From: Acidobacteriota bacterium
Lineage (GTDB): Bacteria > Acidobacteriota > Terriglobia > 20CM-2-55-15
NCBI GenBank assembly: GCA_003223895.1
Contig: QHXD01000002.1
Location: 8,482-22,126, forward strand
Reading direction: 5' to 3'
DNA length: 13,645 bases
Part shown: positions 1-5,570 of the stretch, one piece after another
Layout: each line of letters opens with the position of its first letter
Numbering within the stretch: position 1 is the first letter of the stretch
The notes under the pieces: model-generated
Databases searched by the model: none
Told to the model about the DNA's origin: nothing
The model's input: the letters and a program-made list of their open reading frames with translations, nothing else
Translations under genes and position numbers: made by a program

Positions 1-994
1 CGCCCTTCGCCGACTTCAGTACAAGCGAATAGTCCGCAACGAGCGATTCCTCATCAGGCTGCTTGCCCTCGCGGAAGAAATCGAACTCGGTGCGGTACAG
101 CCCGATCGACTCGCAGCCGATGGTAATGGCCGGTCTTACTTCTTCACTGAAATTGATGTTGGCTCCGAGTGAAATACGGACGCGATCCTCGGTGACGGAT
201 GGCGCCGATGCCGCCGAGCCACCTTTCTTCTTCGGCGTCTTCTCGGCGCGCCTGCGGTTTTTGTATTCATCGAGGGTTGCGTCCGAAGGGGAGACGATCA
301 CCAGCGCGCGATCTCCATCGACGACGAGCAGATCGCCTGAAGAAACTTCTGCCAGTTCGGGCGCTCCGACTACGGCGGGAATCTCCAGCGAGCGAGCCAT
401 GATCGCTGTATGTGAGAGCGGGCTGCCTGTCTCAGTGGCAAGTCCGACGACGCGTTGGGAACGCAACTCGAACAGCGTGGATGGAGGAACCACTTTCCCT
501 ATCAGGATCGCGTCGTACAGCAGCTTCTTGAATGACGGCAGCGGGTTGGACTGAAGATTGTGGAGGAGCCGCCGCACAATATCTTCAAGGTCCCCGCGGC
601 GCTCTCGCAGATAGTCGTCATTCAGGCGGTCGTAAGCCTGGAAAAGATCTTCACTCACCTGCTGAATGGCCCACTCGGAGTTGATCTGTTCATTCTCGAT
701 CTTGTCGATGATTCGATCCACAAACAGCCGATCCTGAAGCACGAGGAGGTGGGCATCGATGAGAAACGACGACTCGGGCCCGCTCTTGCGCTTCAACTGC
801 GACTGCATGCGCTTGAGCTGTCCGCGTGATTTCTCGACCGAACCTCGAAAACGGTCCACTTCCTTGCGCACTTGTTCGGGCCGCAGTTTCAAATTGAACG
901 AAACGAAAAGTGGATCAAAGCTTCGCAGAGCCCGGCCGATGGCAGCGCCGACGGAAGCCACGACACCATGTATGATTCGTTCGGAATCCTTCAT
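1..994 (-). CDS. ptsI: PTS Enzyme I (phosphoenolpyruvate-protein phosphotransferase), N-terminal part, cut by window edge
   Basis: This cytoplasmic enzyme takes phosphate from phosphoenolpyruvate onto a histidine and passes it to HPr. I translated it by hand, because the frame is open to the left edge. The first 331 codons are present out of about 575 in the family. The N-terminus has the family motif GVVASVGAAIGRA (residues 10-22), followed by the helical HPr-binding domain. The phosphohistidine domain reads SPLSHTAIMARSLEIPAVVG with active-site His195 (E. coli His189). Then comes a Lys/Ser/Ala-rich linker at about 240-262, and the start of the PEP-binding barrel with SIGLYRTEF, where Arg301 matches the conserved phosphate-binding arginine. 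The residues before the active His are GSPLSH rather than the usual GGRTSH. There is no N-terminal GAF domain, so this is ptsI-like rather than nitrogen-PTS ptsP-like, although databases often use ptsP for the family. The ATG at 994 is the first possible start, because the HPr stop codon lies in frame 12 bp upstream. Confidence 0.93.
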   Translation of the reverse strand, partial: MKDSERIIHGVVASVGAAIGRALRSFDPLFVSFNLKLRPEQVRKEVDRFRGSVEKSRGQLKRMQSQLKRKSGPESSFLIDAHLLVLQDRLFVDRIIDKIENEQINSEWAIQQVSEDLFQAYDRLNDDYLRERRGDLEDIVRRLLHNLQSNPLPSFKKLLYDAILIGKVVPPSTLFELRSQRVVGLATETGSPLSHTAIMARSLEIPAVVGAPELAEVSSGDLLVVDGDRALVIVSPSDATLDEYKNRRRAEKTPKKKGGSAASAPSVTEDRVRISLGANINFSEEVRPAITIGCESIGLYRTEFDFFREGKQPDEESLVADYSLVLKSAKG

Positions 995-1006
995 ATTTCC
1001 GGGACA

Positions 1007-1270
1007 TCACCCTGCGAGGTATTCGCAGATGCTTTCCAAAGCCTGATCCTCGTCCACACCGTCCGCACGAACGCTGACTTTCGAGCCGAAAGCAGCCGAC
1101 AACAACAGAACGCTCAGGATGCTGCGCGCGTCGGCTTCCACGGGGTTGCTGGAATCGGATCGAAACAAGACGATGTTGGACTGAAAGCTCGTCGAAAGTT
1201 GAACCAGTTTCGCAGCGGCGCGCGCATGCAGGCCCAGCCGATGGCCAATCACGACCTCGCGCTCCTTCAT
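1007..1270 (-). CDS. ptsH: HPr phosphocarrier protein
   Basis: This small cytoplasmic phosphocarrier accepts phosphate from Enzyme I and hands it to EIIA. The 87 residues match the usual HPr length. The active-site motif GHRLGLHARAA places His15 and Arg17 exactly where they lie in canonical HPr. The second regulatory site is ADARSILSV; Ser50 aligns with Ser46 of Gram-positive HPr, the target of HPr kinase, so regulatory phosphorylation is possible, but no hprK is present in the window. The start codon overlaps the stop of the EIIA gene as ATGA, and the gene lacks a clear ribosome binding site of its own, which points to translational coupling. Enzyme I follows after 12 bp. With no EIIB or EIIC nearby, the relay is probably regulatory rather than for sugar import (inference). 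Confidence 0.96.
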   Translation of the reverse strand: MKEREVVIGHRLGLHARAAAKLVQLSTSFQSNIVLFRSDSSNPVEADARSILSVLLLSAAFGSKVSVRADGVDEDQALESICEYLAG

Positions 1271-1677
1271 CGCTGCTGCCGGGGTGCAAGCAGCTGGCTT
1301 GCGATGTAGATGCTGCTCTGTCCCTGCTCCCTTACCAGATTCGCAGCCGAAGCCAGCGTCGTGCCCTCGCCGATTTGTGCCAGCTTCATCAACATCGGCA
1401 GATTTACTCCGGTGACGACTTCGACCTTCCCCTGGTCGAGAAACGTCGATGCAATATTTGTCGGAGTGCCGCCAAACATATCTGTCAAAATCAAAACCCC
1501 GTCAGGGGTCTTCACGCGCTCCAGGGCTTTCTCAATCATGGTCGTCGCCATGGCCACGTCATCGTGCCAGCCCAGCGAAACCGCCGTGATGTGATGAATC
1601 TCGCCAACGATCATCTCCGCGGCGTTGTGAAGCTCGATGGCCAGACGGCCGTGTGTAACGATGAGTCCGCCAATCAT
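1267..1677 (-). CDS. PTS EIIA, mannose/fructose/sorbose family
   Basis: This 136-residue protein has the fold and length of a stand-alone EIIA-Man domain, which accepts phosphate from HPr on a histidine near the N-terminus. IVTHG puts the predicted phosphohistidine at His9. The family motif TDMFGGTPTNIA lies at about residues 65-76, and the typical VVTGVNLPML segment follows at about 87-96. In proteobacterial rpoN loci the equivalent place is usually held by ptsN (EIIA-Ntr), which has an unrelated fold. No EIIB, EIIC or EIID partner is seen, so the phosphorylation state may act as a signal, for example to rapZ or sigma-54 functions. The ribosome binding site before the ATG at 1677 is weak. 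A large palindrome lies 42 bp upstream, between this gene and rapZ. Confidence 0.93.
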   Translation of the reverse strand: MIGGLIVTHGRLAIELHNAAEMIVGEIHHITAVSLGWHDDVAMATTMIEKALERVKTPDGVLILTDMFGGTPTNIASTFLDQGKVEVVTGVNLPMLMKLAQIGEGTTLASAANLVREQGQSSIYIASQLLAPRQQR

Positions 1678-1718
1678 AAGTTCATGTTAACAAAGAAAAA
1701 TAATCCGGCGAAATTCGG

Positions 1719-1809
1719 GTAATTCGGGGACAGACGCATAAATCACCTAATTAGCATTCAAGTACTTCACCCGCTAATTAGGTGATTTATGCGTCTGTCC
1801 CCGAATTAC
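1719..1809. repeat. Perfect 37-bp inverted repeat (REP/MITE-like palindrome)
   Basis: The arms at 1719-1755 and 1773-1809 are perfect reverse complements over 37 bp, separated by a 17-base loop (1756-1772). Each arm contains the core GGGGACAGACGC followed by an AT-rich part (CCTAATTAGC at the loop end). The left arm is preceded by a partial copy of its own outer end (AATTCGGG twice in tandem). The palindrome starts 3 bp after the rapZ stop codon and lies upstream of the EIIA gene. From memory, AATTCGGGGACAG-type ends occur in dispersed palindromes linked to Y1 (REP-associated) transposases; I cannot confirm this here. The minus-strand RNA would form a very stable hairpin followed by a U-rich stretch at about 1694-1705, but not by an immediate U-tract. 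Confidence 0.9.
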
Positions 1810-1812
1810 TTT

Positions 1813-2724
1813 TCACCCCTTCTTCTCGACATCTCGATGTGACACTTTGACGCGGTAATTCAAGCGTTCAACGTGTTTGGCAATGGCGTTCGCGATCATG
1901 ACGGAACGATGCCGGCCGCCGGTGCAGCCGACGGAAATGGTGACGTAGGACTTGCCTTCCCTTTTGTACTCCGGCAGCAGAAAGTCGATGAAGTCATAGA
2001 CGTGCTTCAGGAATTTGCCGGTTGCTTCCTGGGAATTCATGTAGTCAATCACGTTCGTGTCCGAGCCGGTGTATGCCTTCAGATGCGGCACGAAGTTCGG
2101 GTTGGGAAGAAAGCGCACATCAAAGACGAGGTCGGAATCGATGGGAACGCCGTACTTGAAACCGAAACTCACAAGCGAGACGAGCAGATGCTGGTCTGTC
2201 CGTTCTTCGAACAGCCGCACCGCGTGCTGGCGCAGTTCGTGGATTGTGAACTGCGACGTGTCCAGCACATGATCGGCCACGTCCCGGATAGGCGCCAGCA
2301 GCTCGCGCTCGAGCGCAATAGCCTCCAGGACAGGGCGATTCGGATCGAGTGGATGCGGCCGCCGCGTTTCGCTGAAGCGGCGGACCAGCACCTCATCGGA
2401 TGCCTCGAGAAACCACACGGAAATCTGCAGCGCGTGATCGTTCCTGAGCTCTTCGAGGATTGAAGGAAGCTCGCTCAATGTCTGGCCTTCGCGTACGTCG
2501 ATCACAAGCGCGGCCTTGGCCGGTTCCTCGCTCGATTTCAGAACGAGTTCGTAAAATTTGCTTAGAAGGCCGACGGGGAGATTATCAACGCAGAAATAGC
2601 TCCGGTCTTCGAGCGCCCGGAGGAAGGTTCCCTTTCCGGAGCCGCTCAGACCGGTGATGATAGTGAAGGACGATGGTTGCACTTCAAGATCAGGCTTCAG
2701 GCTCGATCCATCCGATATTCCCAT
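1813..2724 (-). CDS. rapZ: RapZ-family nucleotide-binding protein (YvcJ/YhbJ)
   Basis: RapZ is a P-loop protein. In E. coli it is an RNA-binding adaptor that directs RNase E to the small RNA GlmZ and so controls glucosamine-6-phosphate synthase; the role in other phyla is less clear. Visible features are Walker A GLSGSGKG (residues 25-32), the family motif VDNLPVGLL, a hydrophobic Walker B-like strand AALVIDVREG, and a C-terminal domain ending in SVGCTGGRHRSVMIANAIA, the conserved RapZ_C signature. With the ATG at 2724 the protein has 303 residues and overlaps hpf by 35 bp. A GTG at 2682 would give 289 residues, closer to the usual 284-290, and would start 7 bp after the hpf stop. Neither start has a strong ribosome binding site. 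Its place after rpoN and hpf is the classic one. Confidence 0.95.
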   Translation of the reverse strand: MGISDGSSLKPDLEVQPSSFTIITGLSGSGKGTFLRALEDRSYFCVDNLPVGLLSKFYELVLKSSEEPAKAALVIDVREGQTLSELPSILEELRNDHALQISVWFLEASDEVLVRRFSETRRPHPLDPNRPVLEAIALERELLAPIRDVADHVLDTSQFTIHELRQHAVRLFEERTDQHLLVSLVSFGFKYGVPIDSDLVFDVRFLPNPNFVPHLKAYTGSDTNVIDYMNSQEATGKFLKHVYDFIDFLLPEYKREGKSYVTISVGCTGGRHRSVMIANAIAKHVERLNYRVKVSHRDVEKKG

Positions 2725-3241
2725 CTTTTCGCTTGTAGACGATGTTCAGCCTTTCGGTCGATGCATTCCGGAATACCAGGAATTCACGATCCGAATCGCC
2801 GATCTCAATCGCGGCATCATCGATGCTCATAGGCTTGGCCGCAACTTCGTTCGAGCGGATGATTCTTGGCAACCGCTCGCCGAGTATTTCCTCGACCTCG
2901 ATAATGGAAGTTGTCGAAACGACTCCCGCGCCCAGGTGATTGTTGCGTCGCTTGCGAGTCACATTGCGGCCCTTGTGCTTGAGGATCTGTTTCTCGACCT
3001 TGTCCAGAACGGCGGCGATAGAGGTGTACATATCGGTGGAAACTTCTTCGCCATGGTAAAAATCATCCCGCGTTTTGATGTTCACTTCCGCGAGGTGGCG
3101 CTGATGTTTCTCAACCGTGAGGGTAAAATGCGCTTCGAGAACTTCGTCGATAACTCCTCTGAGTCGCTCGAGGCGATCCGTGGCGAACTTCCGAATAGGC
3201 TCAGTGATTTCGATGTGGCGACCCGTAATATCCACACTCAT
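2690..3241 (-). CDS. hpf: Ribosome hibernation-promoting factor, long form (HPF)
   Basis: HPF binds in the mRNA/tRNA channel of the 30S subunit in slow-growing cells and, in its long form, pairs ribosomes into 100S dimers. The 183-residue length is typical of long HPF. The N-terminal S30AE domain (about 1-100) starts MSVDITGRHIEITEPIRKFA, and a basic linker (KHKGRNVTRKRRNN) follows. The C-terminal dimerisation domain (about 125-180) contains AKPMSIDDAAIEI, FLVFRNASTERLNIVYKRKD and a closing GWIEPEA. The SD-like sequence GAAGAGG (3248-3254) sits directly after the rpoN stop codon and 6 bases before the ATG, so it is probably co-translated with rpoN. The gene lies 13 bp after rpoN and in front of rapZ, as in many Gram-negative bacteria. 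Confidence 0.96.
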   Translation of the reverse strand: MSVDITGRHIEITEPIRKFATDRLERLRGVIDEVLEAHFTLTVEKHQRHLAEVNIKTRDDFYHGEEVSTDMYTSIAAVLDKVEKQILKHKGRNVTRKRRNNHLGAGVVSTTSIIEVEEILGERLPRIIRSNEVAAKPMSIDDAAIEIGDSDREFLVFRNASTERLNIVYKRKDGNIGWIEPEA

Positions 3242-3254
3242 AGGAGACCTCTTC

Positions 3255-4832
3255 TCAGGATCTGACTCGACGTTGATGTGTGCTTGGAATGCGTAAGTCT
3301 TCGCGATATTTCGTGATGCTGCGGCGGGTCACCGAGATGCCTTCTTCCTTGAGCATCTGGGCGATCTTTTCATCCGTCAGCGGACTTCGTGGATCTTCGG
3401 TCTCGATGTACTTCTTCACTTTGCGCTTAACGATCAGCAGTGAAGTTCCATTGCCCATCGGACCATTTACCGCTTCCGAGAAGAAAAATCGCAGTTCGAA
3501 CACACCCTGCGCGGTGTGCGCAAATTTATTCGCGACTGCGCGGCTCACGGTAGACGGATGGACGCCCACTTCCTCGGCAACGTCCTTGATCATCATCGGC
3601 TTCAGCTGATCGATGCCTTTATCCAGGAAGTCGGTCTGGCGCCGGATAATGGCCTCGCAAACCTTCACGATGATGTGCTTCCGCTGCTCGATGTTTTTCA
3701 GCAGCTGGACGGCAGACTTGAAGCAATCCTTGACATAATTCTTTACGTCCTTGTTCAAGGCATCGCGCTCGAGCATATGGCGGTAGGTCGGGCTCAGACG
3801 AAGCTGTGGGACTTCATCTTCGTTCGTGACGACGGTGTACTGGCCGCCAACCTTGACGATGAACACATCCGGTTCGATCAGCCGCGGCTGCGTCCTGTTG
3901 TGTTTCTGACCGGGCCTCGGATCGAGCTGTTGAATGATCTCGACCGCCTCCATGATGACGTTCAACGGCCGGTTGAGCGCCTTTGCGATCTCCTTGAACT
4001 GCTTGTTCTGAAGTTTGTGGAGATGATCGGCCACGACCTCGGCGACAATCGTGTCGTCCTCCTCCAGGATCCGCAGCTGGATCATCAGGCATTCCCGCAG
4101 ATCGCGTGCCGCTACTCCAGGCGGATCGAAGCGTTGAACCACTTCCAGGGCCTGCTGCACTTCCTCCAGCGTGTGCTCTCCGCTCTCGGCGATCTCCTCG
4201 AGCGTGATAGGCACCTCGCGACCATTCTCATCAACGGCACAGAGGTAGCCGTCTTCGTTGAGATTTCCAATAATCGAATGGCAGGCGAGCCGGATGTTTT
4301 CTTCAACAGTCGCCAGACCCAGCTGCCATTCCAGATGGTCTGTCAGTGAGGGTGGCTTTGCGAGGAAGTTCTCGAAGGATGGTTTCTCGAAGATTTCCGT
4401 CTCGCGGGGGCGTGATGCCCCGTCGTTGAGGTAATTGTCGAAGCTCTGGAAGTCGATGTCCGCATATGGGTCATCCACGGGCTCGGGCTCGGCAGGCGCG
4501 GCCGTTTCCACGGCCCGTTCTGCGGTCGGTTCGGAGTCTCCCACACAGTGATCCCGCGCGGCAGCCTCCGACAGAGCCTGATACTCAGCGTCGGTGCCGT
4601 CGGTCTCGCCAGCCGGAGCACCCTGATCTATTTCAATCTCGGACGTCGGCTCAATGCTTTCGACGATCTCGGTGCCCTCTTCGAGCACCGGATTCTGCAC
4701 CAGTTCCTGCTGAATCATTTCAGTGAGTTCGAGCTTGTTCAGGGTAAGCAGGCTCACCATTTGCACGAGACCGGGGGTAAGGACCTGCTTCTGCGCGAGT
4801 TTTGTGACTAACTTTGGTTCCAAATAAGCCAT
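3255..4832 (-). CDS. rpoN: RNA polymerase sigma-54 factor
   Basis: Sigma-54 directs RNA polymerase to -24/-12 promoters and needs an AAA+ activator to open DNA. The 525-residue protein has all family regions. Region I is Gln/Leu-rich (QKQVLTPGLVQMVSLLTLNK, then MIQQELVQNPVLEE). An acidic region II lies at about 60-125, rich in Glu, Asp and Ala. The core-binding region follows, with DPPGVAARDLRECL. The helix-turn-helix is IKDVAEEVGVHPSTVSRAV at about 395-415, followed by FELRFFFSEAV. The RpoN box is TRRSITKYRE (502-511), which differs slightly from the common ARRTVAKYRE but keeps the key Arg, Lys, Tyr and Arg residues. It starts 15 bp after lptB and ends 13 bp before hpf. No sigma-54 activator is present in the window. 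Confidence 0.97.
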   Translation of the reverse strand: MAYLEPKLVTKLAQKQVLTPGLVQMVSLLTLNKLELTEMIQQELVQNPVLEEGTEIVESIEPTSEIEIDQGAPAGETDGTDAEYQALSEAAARDHCVGDSEPTAERAVETAAPAEPEPVDDPYADIDFQSFDNYLNDGASRPRETEIFEKPSFENFLAKPPSLTDHLEWQLGLATVEENIRLACHSIIGNLNEDGYLCAVDENGREVPITLEEIAESGEHTLEEVQQALEVVQRFDPPGVAARDLRECLMIQLRILEEDDTIVAEVVADHLHKLQNKQFKEIAKALNRPLNVIMEAVEIIQQLDPRPGQKHNRTQPRLIEPDVFIVKVGGQYTVVTNEDEVPQLRLSPTYRHMLERDALNKDVKNYVKDCFKSAVQLLKNIEQRKHIIVKVCEAIIRRQTDFLDKGIDQLKPMMIKDVAEEVGVHPSTVSRAVANKFAHTAQGVFELRFFFSEAVNGPMGNGTSLLIVKRKVKKYIETEDPRSPLTDEKIAQMLKEEGISVTRRSITKYREDLRIPSTHQRRVRS

Positions 4833-4847
4833 AGGCGCGATCTACTT

Positions 4848-5570
4848 CTAATTTAGACTGAAATGTTCTCCCAGATAAACCCTTTTAACTTCGGCGTCAT
4901 TTCCGAGTTCCTGTGGAGTACCGGACCGAAATATCGATCCATTATTGATGATATAAGCGCGGTCCGTGACCTGCAAGGTTTCTCTGACATTATGGTCCGT
5001 CACAAGAACCCCGATGCGCTTCGTTTTCAGATGGTTAATAATTTTTTGAATCTCGAGCACCGTAATTGGGTCGATACCGGAGAAGGGTTCGTCGAGGAGG
5101 ATGAACTTCGGAGAGATGACCAGCGAGCGGGCAATTTCGACCCGGCGTCGTTCGCCGCCTGACAGCGTATCTGCCAGACTTTTCCTGACATGAGCTATGC
5201 CGAATTCCTCCAGCAAACTTTCCATCCTTTCCCGGCGCTCTTTGTTCGAAAGAGGCAGGGTTTCAAGTATCGCCATAATGTTGGCTTCGACAGTCAACTT
5301 ACGGAAGACAGATGCCTCCTGCGGTAGATAGCTGATGCCATTTTTCGCCCGCAAGTACATGGGCAGATCGGTAATGTCATGATCGCCCAGCAGGACTGCG
5401 CCTGAATCCGGACGGGTCAGGCCGACGATCATGTAGAAAGTCGTGGTTTTGCCCGCCCCATTAGGTCCTAGCAATCCAACGACCTCTCCTTGACCGACAA
5501 CGAGACTGACATCGCGAACGACCTTTCGGCCTTTGTAGGATTTCGATACGTCTACGGTGGTGAGTGAAAT
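4848..5570 (-). CDS. lptB: LPS export ABC transporter ATPase LptB, apparent ATT start
   Basis: LptB hydrolyses ATP on the cytoplasmic face to pull lipopolysaccharide from the inner membrane into the LptC/LptA bridge, with LptF and LptG (not in the window). Counting from an ATT codon at 5570 gives 240 residues, essentially the length of E. coli LptB. Motifs are Walker A GPNGAGKTT (35-43), Q-loop Gln84 in YLPQEAS, signature LSGGERRRVEIARSL (from 136), Walker B FILLDEP (156-162) and the switch His193 in VTDHN. The required N-terminal strand, SLTTVDVSKSYKGRKVV, is present in frame. However, between the in-frame TAA at 5579-5577 and the TTG at 5474 inside the Walker A region there is no ATG, GTG or TTG. 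The ATT overlaps the upstream stop as TAATT, like the common TAATG coupling. ATA at 5573 is the other candidate. A sequencing error is possible. Confidence 0.93.
   Translation of the reverse strand: MSLTTVDVSKSYKGRKVVRDVSLVVGQGEVVGLLGPNGAGKTTTFYMIVGLTRPDSGAVLLGDHDITDLPMYLRAKNGISYLPQEASVFRKLTVEANIMAILETLPLSNKERRERMESLLEEFGIAHVRKSLADTLSGGERRRVEIARSLVISPKFILLDEPFSGIDPITVLEIQKIINHLKTKRIGVLVTDHNVRETLQVTDRAYIINNGSIFRSGTPQELGNDAEVKRVYLGEHFSLN

Noticed and set aside
1719..1809. Palindrome as a plain intrinsic terminator of rapZ
   Set aside because: A 37-bp perfect stem is far longer than needed, the GC-rich part lies at the stem base and the loop end is AT-rich, and no immediate U-tract follows. Termination as a side effect stays possible.
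3516..4349. 277-residue open frame on the plus strand
   Set aside because: It lies wholly inside rpoN, whose motifs and spacing are clear. It shows no family motif and no ribosome binding site; it is a shadow frame of GC-rich coding DNA.
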